From Actinomycetales bacterium (GTDB lineage Bacteria; Actinomycetota; Actinomycetes; Actinomycetales; Quadrisphaeraceae), in assembly GCA_022701985.1 (NCBI GenBank), contig JAKONK010000089.1, positions 1-35,703 on the forward strand: a stretch of 35,703 nucleotides of DNA, written 5' to 3'. The position numbers and the translations under genes were made by a program. Position 1 is the stretch's first letter. Each line of letters opens with the position of its first letter. The notes beneath the pieces were generated by a model that was given only the letters and a program-made list of their open reading frames with translations, ran no database searches and was not told the DNA's origin. This document shows positions 1-7,583 of this stretch, one piece after another.

Positions 1-1229
1 TGCTCAAGCACCCCGACGGCTCGCTGGAGCCGCGCGTCATCGGCTCGGTGGTCGAGTACCTCTTCGCCCCCGACGACCCGGAGGCCGTGGTCGAGAAGAT
101 GGCGGCCCCCACCACGCGGATCGTCTCGCTGACGGTCACCGAGGGCGGCTACAACCTCGACGACATCACCGGGGAGTTCGTCACCAGCACCCCCGCCGTG
201 GCCGCCGACGCCGCGGCGGGCTCCGACGCGGCGGCGCTCACGACGGTGTTCGGGCTGGTCGTCGAGGCCCTCGTCCGCCGCCGGGAGCGGGGGCTGGAGC
301 CGTTCACCGTGATGAGCTGCGACAACCTGCAGGGCAACGGGCACCTGGCGCAGACGGCGTTCGCGGCCTTCGCCTCCCTGCGGGAGGAGGCCCTGGGGGA
401 GTGGGTGCGCCAGCACGTGCGCTTCCCGAACTCGATGGTCGACAGGATCACCCCCGCCACCACTCCCGACGACGTCGCTCTGGTCGAGCGCGAGTTCGGC
501 ATCGCCGACGCCTGGCCCGTGGTGTGCGAGCCGTTCACGCAGTGGGCCCTGGAGGACTCCTTCGGCGCCGGCCGCCCGCCGCTGGAGCAGGTGGGCGTGC
601 AGGTGGTGCCCGACGTCGAGCCGTACGAGCTGATGAAGCTGCGCCTGCTCAACGCCAGCCACCAGGCGCTGGCCTACTTCGGGCGTCTGCTCGACCACGA
701 GCTGGTCGACGGCGCCGCCACCGACCCGGCGCTCAAGCCGTTCGTGCGCGCCTACATGGACCACGAGGCCACCCCGACGCTGTCCGCTGTGCCCGGGGTC
801 GACCTGGAGGCGTACAAGGACACCCTCGAGGAGCGCTTCGGCAACCCCCACGTGCGCGACACGACCGCGCGCCTCGGCGCCGAGAGCTCCGACCGGATCC
901 CGAAGTGGCTGGTCCCGGTGGTGAGGGCGAACCTGGCCGCGGGGCGCGACGTGCACCGCTCGGCCGCCGTCATCGCCAGCTGGGCGCGGTACGCCGAGGG
1001 CGTCGACGAGCACGGGGCGCCGATCCAGGTGGTCGACCGCCGCGCGGACCGGACCACGGCTGCCGCGCAGCGCCAGAGGGGCGAGGACGCCGACCCCCTG
1101 GCCTTCGTGCGCGACCGGGAGCTGTTCGGCGACCTGGTCGACGACGAGCGGTTCACGCAGGCGTACCTGGACGCCCTGCGGGGCCTCCACGCCGACGGGG
1201 CCCGCGCCACCCTGGAACGCCTCCTCTGA
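1..1229 (+). CDS. Mannitol dehydrogenase family protein (mannitol 2-dehydrogenase type), 5'-truncated by window edge
   Basis: NAD-dependent oxidation of a polyol to a ketose (mannitol to fructose, or arabinitol to xylulose) in the cytoplasm. The reading frame is open from base 3, before the first GTG at 48, and already encodes family sequence (EPRVIGSVVEYLFAP), so the true start lies outside the window. Roughly the last 408 residues of a family usually about 490 long are present, so most of the N-terminal NAD-binding fold is missing. Visible motifs are SCDNLQGNG, the family signature around FPNSMVDRITP, and the catalytic lysine segment RIPKWLVPVV. The gene is followed by a repeat-bearing gap and then a LacI regulator with sugar transporter genes, which fits polyol use. 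Exact substrate (mannitol, arabinitol or other) cannot be told from sequence. Family assignment is firm. Confidence 0.93.
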   Translation, partial: LKHPDGSLEPRVIGSVVEYLFAPDDPEAVVEKMAAPTTRIVSLTVTEGGYNLDDITGEFVTSTPAVAADAAAGSDAAALTTVFGLVVEALVRRRERGLEPFTVMSCDNLQGNGHLAQTAFAAFASLREEALGEWVRQHVRFPNSMVDRITPATTPDDVALVEREFGIADAWPVVCEPFTQWALEDSFGAGRPPLEQVGVQVVPDVEPYELMKLRLLNASHQALAYFGRLLDHELVDGAATDPALKPFVRAYMDHEATPTLSAVPGVDLEAYKDTLEERFGNPHVRDTTARLGAESSDRIPKWLVPVVRANLAAGRDVHRSAAVIASWARYAEGVDEHGAPIQVVDRRADRTTAAAQRQRGEDADPLAFVRDRELFGDLVDDERFTQAYLDALRGLHADGARATLERLL

Positions 1230-1238
1230 CCCACCCCC

Positions 1239-1293
1239 CCGTGATCATGGACCTCCGGAGCACTTTCCGACCGTGATCATGGGCGTCCCGAGC
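1239..1293 (+). repeat. Dispersed repeat, left arm of inverted pair
   Basis: The arm carries two head-to-tail copies of a roughly 23-bp unit built on CCGTGATCATGGACNTCC, starting at 1239 and 1271. It is the approximate reverse complement of 1445-1499, with mismatches mainly in the outer part of each unit. The palindromic core TGATCA is unchanged in all copies. Confidence 0.75.
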
Positions 1294-1444
1294 GCTGTCC
1301 GGCTGCAGCGTCGGTGGGCTCCTCGTGCCGGGCGCCGTTGGTCGATGGCCCGGCCGGCCGTCCTCGACGCGTCATCCGACAGGAGCGACTGACAGCTGAC
1401 TCCGCTCCGGCGACCGCCCGTGGGCGGGCGCGCCGCCCGCCCGT

Positions 1445-1499
1445 GTTCGGGAAGTCCATGATCACGGCCGGAAGGTGCGTGGGAGGTCCATGATCACGG
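1445..1499 (-). repeat. Dispersed repeat, right arm of inverted pair
   Basis: Two copies of the unit in the opposite orientation (GTCCATGATCACGG), at about 1445-1467 and 1477-1499. The arm mirrors 1239-1293 across a spacer of about 150 bp. Related copies occur near 19978 and at 20111-20133. No transposase gene is associated. Confidence 0.75.
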
Positions 1500-1577
1500 C
1501 GGGGAGGGGAGTCTTCCTCTCGGGAGACTGGCAACGCGCTGTGGATCTCCCGTGACCTGATCGTGACAGTCGGTTCG

Positions 1578-1592
1578 TTGACAACGTTTGCA
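1578..1592 (+). promoter_or_regulatory. Putative LacI-family operator overlapping a -35-like hexamer
   Basis: TGACAACGTTTGCA (1579-1592) has the form of a LacI/GalR operator: a palindrome around a central CG with AACGTT in the middle and TG/CA outer ends. It overlaps a TTGACA hexamer (1578-1583). The site lies about 60 bp upstream of the LacI-family start codon, which suggests autoregulation. The -10 element is not obvious. Confidence 0.55.
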
Positions 1593-1650
1593 GGATGTCG
1601 CCAGACTCGTGCCTGCTGCAGACGACGACGTCAGGGCGGGAGGCTGGACC

Positions 1651-2709
1651 ATGGTCAACACCACGAAGAGCCGCGCCTCACGGGCCACCCTCACCGACGT
1701 CGCCGCCAAGGCCGGCACCAGCGCCTCCACGGTCTCCCGCGTGCTCCACGGGGGAGCCGGGGTCACCGACGAGCTCACGGCCCGGGTCCGCCTCGCGGCG
1801 TCCGAGCTGGGGTACTCCGTCAACCGCCAGGCGCGCTCGCTGCGCCGCGGCAAGGACACCGCCATCGGCGTGGCCATCGAGGACTTCACCATCCCCTTCT
1901 TCGGCCGCGTCGTGGCCGAGGTCGAGCGCGCGGCGCACGCCCGCGGGTACGGGGTCGTCATCACCTGCGCCGGGTCGGGGCGCTCGGAGGAGGAGGCCGT
2001 CGAGCCGCTGCTGTCCCGCAGCGTCGCCGGCCTCGTCGTCGCCACCGGCACGGCGGGGGCACCGCAGGGCTACCTCGCCGAGGTGGCCACCGAGCTGCCC
2101 GTGGTGCAGGTCGACGCCCCGGCGGCGAGCCCCTTCTCCGACGCCGTCGGCATCGACAACGAGACCGCCGGCCGCCGCGTCACCGAGCACCTGCTCGCGC
2201 GCGGCCACCGCCGGATCCTCTTCGTCGGCTCGGGCCCGGCGGCGACCACCGTCCAGCTGCGCCGCCAGGGCTACGAGGCGGCCATGCGCGAGGCGGGCCT
2301 CGAGCCCCGCACCACGTGGATGGGGTACCTGCCCAGCGAGACCACCGAGCGCGCCGTCGCCGAGCTCGGCGAGCTCACCAGCAGCGGCGCCGACGGCGGC
2401 GGCATCACGGCCGTCGTCTCCGGCGTGGCCCGCGTGACCATGGGCCTGGCCTCGGCCATCGCCCGCCTGGGGCTGCGCGACCTCGCCTACGTCGCCATCG
2501 ACGACCTCGCCGGTGCCGACGCCTTCAGCCCGCCCCTGACCGTCCTGGAGCAGGACGTCGAGACCATCGGCGCACGAGCGGCGGAGCTGCTGTTCGCGCG
2601 CATCGACGGGTGGGACGGTCCGCCGTCCCACGAGCTGGTGCCGCTGCGCCTCATCGAGCGCGGCTCCGGCGAGCTCCCTCCCCGGGTGCTCAGCACGACC
2701 ACCACCTGA
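1651..2709 (+). CDS. LacI family transcriptional regulator
   Basis: A DNA-binding repressor or activator of about 352 residues, the usual LacI/GalR length. The N-terminal helix-turn-helix is LTDVAAKAGTSASTVSRVLHG, followed by the hinge region (ELGYSVNRQARSLRR) and a periplasmic-binding-protein-like effector domain. I chose ATG 1651 because a GGGAGG ribosome site lies 7 bases upstream and LacI proteins begin shortly before the HTH. The track's start at 1588 would place the operator and promoter inside the gene. It sits directly upstream of a sugar ABC transporter and polyol enzymes, so it probably controls them in response to a polyol or its oxidation product. The effector is unknown. Confidence 0.93.
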   Translation: MVNTTKSRASRATLTDVAAKAGTSASTVSRVLHGGAGVTDELTARVRLAASELGYSVNRQARSLRRGKDTAIGVAIEDFTIPFFGRVVAEVERAAHARGYGVVITCAGSGRSEEEAVEPLLSRSVAGLVVATGTAGAPQGYLAEVATELPVVQVDAPAASPFSDAVGIDNETAGRRVTEHLLARGHRRILFVGSGPAATTVQLRRQGYEAAMREAGLEPRTTWMGYLPSETTERAVAELGELTSSGADGGGITAVVSGVARVTMGLASAIARLGLRDLAYVAIDDLAGADAFSPPLTVLEQDVETIGARAAELLFARIDGWDGPPSHELVPLRLIERGSGELPPRVLSTTTT

Positions 2710-2726
2710 CAGACACCCGACAGACA

Positions 2727-2748
2727 CCGGGCGCGAGAGCGCGCCCGG
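2727..2748 (+). terminator. Hairpin between regulator and binding-protein genes
   Basis: A perfect 9-bp stem, CCGGGCGCG / CGCGCCCGG, closes an AGAG loop just after the LacI stop. There is no U-tract, so it could be an attenuator or an mRNA-processing or stability element as easily as a terminator. It lies 25 bp upstream of the binding-protein start. Confidence 0.5.
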
Positions 2749-2773
2749 ACACACGAAGGAAGAGGTCCTCCTC

Positions 2774-4150
2774 ATGGCAGCACGACGACGTGTCCTCGCC
2801 TCCATCGCCGCCGCAGCCGGCGTCGCCGTGCTCGCCTCAGGGTGCGCGGGCGCCGGGGGCGGTGGCGGCAGCGGCAGCGGTGGCAGCGCCGGCAGCGGCG
2901 ACGCCGACTCCATCAACGTGGTGATGGTGAACAACCCGCAGATGGTCGACCTGCAGAAGCTGACGGCGGACAACTTCACCAAGGAGACCGGCATCACGGT
3001 CAACTACAAGGTTCTGCCCGAGAACGACGCGCGCGACACCATCCAGACCGACTTCTCCCAGCAGTCGGGCCAGTACGACGTCGCGACGATCTCCAACTAC
3101 GAGGTGCCGTTCTTCTCGGCCAACAAGTGGATCGCGAACCTCGACGAGAACATCGCCGCGGACTCCGCCTACGACCAGGACGACGTCCTCAAGCCCATCG
3201 CCGACGGCCTGAAGGGCGCTGACGGCTCGCAGTACGCCGAGCCGTTCTACGGCGAGAGCTCCTTCCTCATGTACCGCAAGGACGTGTTCGAGGCCAAGGG
3301 CCTGACCATGCCCGCCAACCCCACCTGGGACCAGGTCGCCGAGCTCGCGGCCCAGGCCGACGAGGGCCAGGGCGGGATGCGCGGCATCTGCCTGCGCGGC
3401 CAGGCCGGCTGGGGCCAGGTCTTCGCCCCGCTGACCACGGTGGTCAACACCTTCGGCGGCACCTGGTTCGACGCCGACTTCAACGCGCAGGTGAACGCCC
3501 CGCCGTTCGTGGAGGCGACCAACTTCTACGTGAACCTCGTGCAGCAGCACGGTGAGCCCGACGCGGCCAACGCCGGCTTCACCGAGTGCCTCAACGCCAT
3601 GACCCAGGGCGGCGTGGCCATGTGGTACGACGCCACCTCCGCCGCCGGCTCGCTCGAGGCCGACGACTCGCCCGTCAAGGGCAAGATGGGCTACGTCGCG
3701 GCCCCGGTGAAGGAGACCGCCTCCTCCGGCTGGCTGTACAGCTGGGCGTTCGCCACGCAGGAGTCCTCGCAGAAGAAGGACGCCGCCTGGAAGTTCATCT
3801 CCTGGGCCACTAGCAAGGAGTACGAGGAGCTGGTCGGCCAGGAGATCGGCTGGTCGAACGTCCCCGCCGGCAAGCGCTCCTCGACCTACCAGAACGCCGA
3901 CTACCAGGCGTCCGCGCAGGCCTTCTACCAGGCGACCGAGGCGGCCATCAACGCCGCCGACCCGAACAACCCCGGCGTGCAGCCCCGTCCGGCGCCGGGC
4001 ATCCAGTTCGTGGCCATCCCCGAGTTCGCCGGCATGGCCACGCAGGTCAGCCAGGGCGTGAGCGCGGCGATCGCCGGTCAGCAGACCGTCGAGCAGGCCC
4101 TCGAGGCCGGACAGCCGCTGGCGCAGGCCGCCGGCGACGCCAACAAGTAA
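2774..4150 (+). CDS. ABC transporter substrate-binding lipoprotein (sorbitol/mannitol type)
   Basis: An extracytoplasmic solute-binding protein that delivers a sugar or polyol to the permeases encoded next. It has 458 residues. The signal peptide has an arginine-rich start (MAARRR), a hydrophobic stretch and lipobox LASGC with the lipidated Cys at residue 24. A low-complexity Gly/Ser linker follows, then a family 1 (SBP_1) fold. The segment TWDQVAELAAQAD and the block around FAPLTTVVNTFGG resemble the SmoE/MtlE polyol-binding group. An AAGGAAG ribosome site lies about 11 bases before the ATG. A strong hairpin follows the stop. The ligand is inferred from neighbours (dehydrogenases, LacI), not from binding-site residues. 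Confidence 0.93.
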   Translation: MAARRRVLASIAAAAGVAVLASGCAGAGGGGGSGSGGSAGSGDADSINVVMVNNPQMVDLQKLTADNFTKETGITVNYKVLPENDARDTIQTDFSQQSGQYDVATISNYEVPFFSANKWIANLDENIAADSAYDQDDVLKPIADGLKGADGSQYAEPFYGESSFLMYRKDVFEAKGLTMPANPTWDQVAELAAQADEGQGGMRGICLRGQAGWGQVFAPLTTVVNTFGGTWFDADFNAQVNAPPFVEATNFYVNLVQQHGEPDAANAGFTECLNAMTQGGVAMWYDATSAAGSLEADDSPVKGKMGYVAAPVKETASSGWLYSWAFATQESSQKKDAAWKFISWATSKEYEELVGQEIGWSNVPAGKRSSTYQNADYQASAQAFYQATEAAINAADPNNPGVQPRPAPGIQFVAIPEFAGMATQVSQGVSAAIAGQQTVEQALEAGQPLAQAAGDANK

Positions 4151-4178
4151 GCCCACCCATCCGGTGGTGAGCACCCCT

Positions 4179-4221
4179 CCCGGCCCGCCGTCGTCCCGCA
4201 GGGCGACGACGGCGGGCCGGG
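4179..4221 (+). promoter_or_regulatory. Strong intercistronic hairpin after binding-protein gene
   Basis: The 17-nt arm CCCGGCCCGCCGTCGTC (4179-4195) pairs perfectly with 4205-4221 across a 9-nt loop. It lies 28 bp after the binding-protein stop and 33 bp before the permease start, with no U-tract. Such structures can protect the upstream mRNA or partly terminate transcription, allowing more binding protein than permease to be made. That role is inferred. Confidence 0.7.
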
Positions 4222-4254
4222 CAGGGGCGCCCACCCGGCGGAAGAAGGACTCCC

Positions 4255-5232
4255 GTGACCACAGCCACACCTGCGGCGTCGGAGCTGACGCCGGAGCAGC
4301 GCACCACCTACCAGGCCCCCCAGGGGCAGGCCGCCCGCGACCGGCGGGAGGCCCGGCGCCGCCGCATCCCGCTGCTGCCCGCGCTCGTCTTCACGATCGC
4401 CGCGACGCAGCTGCCGTTCCTGGCGACCATCGTCATCTCGTTCATGGACTACCGGGCGCTGCGGCCCGACCAGCGCGGCTTCACCGGCTTCGACAACTAC
4501 GTCCAGGTCTTCACCAACCCCGCCATCCGCAGCGCGGTGCTCACCACGATCCTGCTGACGGCCACCGTCGTCATCGTCAGCCTGGTCCTGGGCACGGCGA
4601 TCGCCCTGCTGCTGGACCGCAAGTTCATCGGCCGCGGCGCGGTGCGCACGATGATGATCGCGCCGTTCCTCGTGGTCCCCGTCGCCGCCGCCCTGCTGTG
4701 GAAGCACGGCATCCTCAACTCCGGGTACGGCCTGCTCAACGGCGTCCTGACCTGGGTCTGGGGGATCTTCGGCTCTGACAGCCCCCCGCAGCCCGCGTGG
4801 CTGACCGACTACCCGCTGCTGTCCATCGAGCTCTCGCTGATCTGGCAGTGGACGCCGTTCATGATGCTGATCCTGCTGGCGGGCCTGCAGTCGAAGCCCG
4901 GTGACGTGGTCGAGGCCGCCCGCATGGACGGCGCCGGGGCGTGGCAGATCTTCCGCTACATCACGTTCCCGCACCTGCGCCGCTACCTGGAGCTCGGTGG
5001 CCTGCTCGGGTCGATCTACATCGTCCAGGCCTTCGACTCGGTCTTCATCATCACCGCCGGGGCCCTGGGCACCGCGAACCTGCCGTACACGATCTACGCG
5101 ACCTTCTTCCAGCAGCAGAACTACGGCCTGGCCTCGGCGCAGGGCGTGGTCGTGGTGATCGGCACGATCATCATCGCGACCTTCGCGCTGCGCACCGTGT
5201 CCAGCCTGTTCGACGAGGAGACCGGCCGATGA
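4255..5232 (+). CDS. Sugar/polyol ABC transporter permease (MalF/SmoF-like)
   Basis: First inner-membrane subunit of the importer, 325 residues with about six membrane helices. The EAA cytoplasmic loop that contacts the ATPase is visible as EAARMDGAGAWQIFRYITFP. The start is GTG 4255 with an AAGGAC ribosome site. The N-terminal 40 residues are charged and cytoplasmic (RDRREARRRRIP), followed by the first helix. Its last bases overlap the start of the second permease (ATGA), which implies translational coupling. It belongs to the binding-protein-dependent transport inner-membrane component family. Substrate is inferred from context. Confidence 0.93.
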   Translation: MTTATPAASELTPEQRTTYQAPQGQAARDRREARRRRIPLLPALVFTIAATQLPFLATIVISFMDYRALRPDQRGFTGFDNYVQVFTNPAIRSAVLTTILLTATVVIVSLVLGTAIALLLDRKFIGRGAVRTMMIAPFLVVPVAAALLWKHGILNSGYGLLNGVLTWVWGIFGSDSPPQPAWLTDYPLLSIELSLIWQWTPFMMLILLAGLQSKPGDVVEAARMDGAGAWQIFRYITFPHLRRYLELGGLLGSIYIVQAFDSVFIITAGALGTANLPYTIYATFFQQQNYGLASAQGVVVVIGTIIIATFALRTVSSLFDEETGR

Positions 5233-6116
5233 GCACCCACACCAACTCCGCCGTCGCCGCCACCTCCTTCAAGGGCTCGGGAGCGCGCAAGAAGCGGCGC
5301 ACCCCCGAGGACGGCGGGCACCCGGCGTGGGGGATCGCCGCGTGGGCGGTGGGGCTGCTCTTCGCGGCGCCCGTGCTGTTCATGCTGCTGACGTCGTTCC
5401 ACTCCGAGACCGACGCGGCCACCAACCCGCCCTCGGTCCTGGCGCCCCTCACGCTGGACGGGTACCGCTCGTTCTTCGCGGGCCAGCCGTGGCCGCCGCT
5501 CATCAACTCCCTCACCGCGTCGGTGGTCTCGACGCTGCTGGTGCTGGTGCTGGCGGTGCCGGCGGCCTACGCGCTGAGCATCAAGCCGGTGGAGAAGTGG
5601 ACCGACGTCCTGTTCTTCTTCCTGTCCACGAAGTTCCTGCCGATCGTGGCCGGGCTGCTGCCGCTGTACCTGTTCGCCAACTCCATCGGCGTCCTGGACA
5701 ACATCACCTTCCTGATCCTGCTGTACACCTCGATGAACCTGCCGATCGCGGTGTGGATGATGCGCAGCTTCCTGGCCGAGGTGCCGGTGGAGATGATGGA
5801 GGCGGCCCAGCTCGACGGCGCCGGCCTCATCACGATGCTCCGCTCGGTGGTGGCGCCGGTGGCGCTGCCGGGCATCGCGGCCACGTCGCTGATCTGCTTC
5901 ATCTTCAGCTGGAACGAGCTGCTGCTGGCGCGCACGCTGACCTCGACGGTGGCGAGCACCTCCCCGGTGTTCCTCACCAGCTTCGCCACCAGCCAGGGCC
6001 TGTTCCTGGCGCAGGTGTGCGCGGCCGCCGTCGTCATCTCCCTGCCGGTGCTCGCCGCGGGCTTCGCGGCCCAGGACAAGCTGGTCCAGGGCCTGTCCCT
6101 CGGCGCGGTGAAGTGA
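5229..6116 (+). CDS. Sugar/polyol ABC transporter permease (MalG/SmoG-like)
   Basis: Second inner-membrane subunit, about 295 residues with six predicted helices. The EAA motif is MMEAAQLDGAGLITMLRSVV. ATG 5229 overlaps the previous stop by 4 bp; the track's start at 4941 is an upstream extension through the first permease gene in another frame. After a basic tail (GARKKRRTPED) comes the first helix, GIAAWAVGLLFAAPVLFMLL. The family partners with MalK/MsmK-type ATPases, but none is encoded in the window, so a shared ATPase elsewhere probably energises this importer. The stop overlaps the next gene's GTG. Confidence 0.93.
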   Translation: MSTHTNSAVAATSFKGSGARKKRRTPEDGGHPAWGIAAWAVGLLFAAPVLFMLLTSFHSETDAATNPPSVLAPLTLDGYRSFFAGQPWPPLINSLTASVVSTLLVLVLAVPAAYALSIKPVEKWTDVLFFFLSTKFLPIVAGLLPLYLFANSIGVLDNITFLILLYTSMNLPIAVWMMRSFLAEVPVEMMEAAQLDGAGLITMLRSVVAPVALPGIAATSLICFIFSWNELLLARTLTSTVASTSPVFLTSFATSQGLFLAQVCAAAVVISLPVLAAGFAAQDKLVQGLSLGAVK

Positions 6117-6904
6117 CCGCCCGGTCCGCCGTCGTCACCGGTGCCGCGGGCGGCATCGGCAGGGCGGTGGCGGCCCGGCTGCACGCCGACGGCCTGGCCG
6201 TCACCCTGCTCGACCTCCCGCGCAGCGCCGACGCGCTGCGCGGGGTGGAGCACGGGCTGCGCACCGCCGGGGGAGCCGGTGCGCAGCCCGTGCGCTCCGA
6301 CCACGTCGACGTCACCGACGAGGACGACGTCGAGCGCGCCGTCCGCGACCACGTCACCGTCCTCGGCGGGCTGGACGTCGTGGTCGCCAACGCCGGGATC
6401 GCGGTCACGGCGCCGCTGCTGGAGACGACCACCGCCCAGTGGGACACCACCATGGCCGTCAACGTGCGCGGCGTGGCCAACTGCTACCGCGCCGGCGCGC
6501 GGCAGATGGTCGCCCAGGGGCGCGGGGGCCGGCTGATCGGTGCGGCCTCCGTGGCGGCGCACCGCGCCGGCCGCTGGCAGAGCGCCTACTCCGCCTCGAA
6601 GTTCGCCGTCCGGGGGCTGACGCAGGCCGTCGCCCTCGAGCTGGCCGAGCACGGCATCACCGCCAACTGCTACAGCCCCGGGGTGGTCGAGACCCCCATG
6701 TGGGACTCCATCGACGCCGACCTGTCCCAGCGCACCGGCGCCGCCCGCGGCGCGCCGATGGCCGCCATGACCGGGCAGATCGCCCTCGGGCGGCTGCAGT
6801 CGCCCGACGACGCGGCCGGTGTGGTCTCCTTCCTCGCGTCACCCGACGCGGCGTACATGACCGGCCAGTCCGTCGTCGTCGACGGCGGCATGTGGTTCTC
6901 CTGA
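6113..6904 (+). CDS. SDR family oxidoreductase (probable polyol/ketose dehydrogenase)
   Basis: Classical short-chain dehydrogenase of about 263 residues. It shows the NAD(P)-binding TGAAGGIG motif near the N-terminus, the structural NAG motif (VVANAGIA), and the Ser-Tyr-Lys catalytic set in GAASVAAH and YSASK. The C-terminal block GQSVVVDGGMW is typical of the family. GTG 6113 overlaps the permease stop (GTGA); the long track ORF from 5327 is an out-of-frame extension. Its position after the transporter suggests oxidation of the imported polyol, as sorbitol dehydrogenase does in smo operons. The sequence also resembles diacetyl/butanediol reductases, so substrate is uncertain. SDR assignment is firm. 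Confidence 0.92.
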   Translation: MTARSAVVTGAAGGIGRAVAARLHADGLAVTLLDLPRSADALRGVEHGLRTAGGAGAQPVRSDHVDVTDEDDVERAVRDHVTVLGGLDVVVANAGIAVTAPLLETTTAQWDTTMAVNVRGVANCYRAGARQMVAQGRGGRLIGAASVAAHRAGRWQSAYSASKFAVRGLTQAVALELAEHGITANCYSPGVVETPMWDSIDADLSQRTGAARGAPMAAMTGQIALGRLQSPDDAAGVVSFLASPDAAYMTGQSVVVDGGMWFS

Positions 6905-6937
6905 CCGCCCGAGACCCCGAAGGGCCCTGACGACCCC

Positions 6938-7582
6938 GTGGACCTCTACCTCGACACCGCCGACCGCGGCCCCGCCCTGGCCCTGCTGGCCACCGGGGCC
7001 TTCCGCGGCGTCACCACCAACCCCGTCATCCTCCAGCGGGCGGGCCTGACCGTCGCCGACGCGCCCGCCGTGCACGACTGGGCGGTGGAGGGCGGGGCCG
7101 AGCGGGTCTTCCTGCAGTCCTGGGGCAGCACGGCCGACGAGGTCGCCGAGCGGGGGCGCCGGCTCGCGGCGCTCAGCGACCGCGTCGTGGTGAAGGTGAC
7201 CGCGACGCTCGCGGGCTCCACGGCCTGCGCGCGCCTGGCCTCCGAGGGCGTGCCGACGCTGCTCACCGGGGCGTTCACGCCCGCCCACGCCGTCCTGTCC
7301 GCGGGCGTCGGCGCCTCGTGGGTGGCCCCGTACGTCAGCCGGATCGCCCCCGACGAGGCGACCGCGGTCGACGTCGTCGTCGCCATGCACCGCGCCCTCG
7401 GCGCCGGCCCCACCGCCGTCCTCGCCGCCAGCCTGCGCAGCCTCGACGCGGTGGGGGCGCTCGCCGCCGCCGGCGTCCCGGCGGCCACCCTCGGCGTGCC
7501 GCTGGCCGAGGCCCTGTTCACCCACGAGCTGACCCTCGCGGCCGACGGCACCTTCGAGGAGGCCGCCGCGGCAGCGCCGTAG
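6938..7582 (+). CDS. Transaldolase family protein, fructose-6-phosphate aldolase-like
   Basis: A short transaldolase/aldolase of 214 residues, the size of the FSA and TalC group, forming a TIM barrel. Landmarks shared with E. coli FSA are the N-terminal LYLDTAD with its aspartate, GVTTNP, the Schiff-base lysine in VVVKVTAT (about Lys86), and APYVSRI with the active-site tyrosine. The reaction would be reversible aldol cleavage of a ketose (phosphate), possibly acting on products of the adjacent dehydrogenases. GTG 6938 gives a start that aligns with FSA (MELYLDT). It follows the SDR gene by 33 bp and is probably co-transcribed. The exact donor and acceptor are not determinable here. Confidence 0.88.
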   Translation: MDLYLDTADRGPALALLATGAFRGVTTNPVILQRAGLTVADAPAVHDWAVEGGAERVFLQSWGSTADEVAERGRRLAALSDRVVVKVTATLAGSTACARLASEGVPTLLTGAFTPAHAVLSAGVGASWVAPYVSRIAPDEATAVDVVVAMHRALGAGPTAVLAASLRSLDAVGALAAAGVPAATLGVPLAEALFTHELTLAADGTFEEAAAAAP

Positions 7583-7583
7583 G

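Larger units (their letters stand above)
1230..1650. other. Intergenic gap with inverted repeat pair and LacI promoter region
   Basis: No credible gene lies in these 421 bases. The left part holds a pair of about 55-bp inverted repeats (1239-1293 and 1445-1499), with a 9-bp GC hairpin between them (1422-1442, GGGCGGGCG / CGCCCGCCC, loop CGC). The right part is the upstream region of the LacI gene, with a TTGACA hexamer and an operator-like palindrome. The ORF track's minus-strand ORFs here (for example 1277-1534) run through the repeats and resemble no protein I know. Confidence 0.7.
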
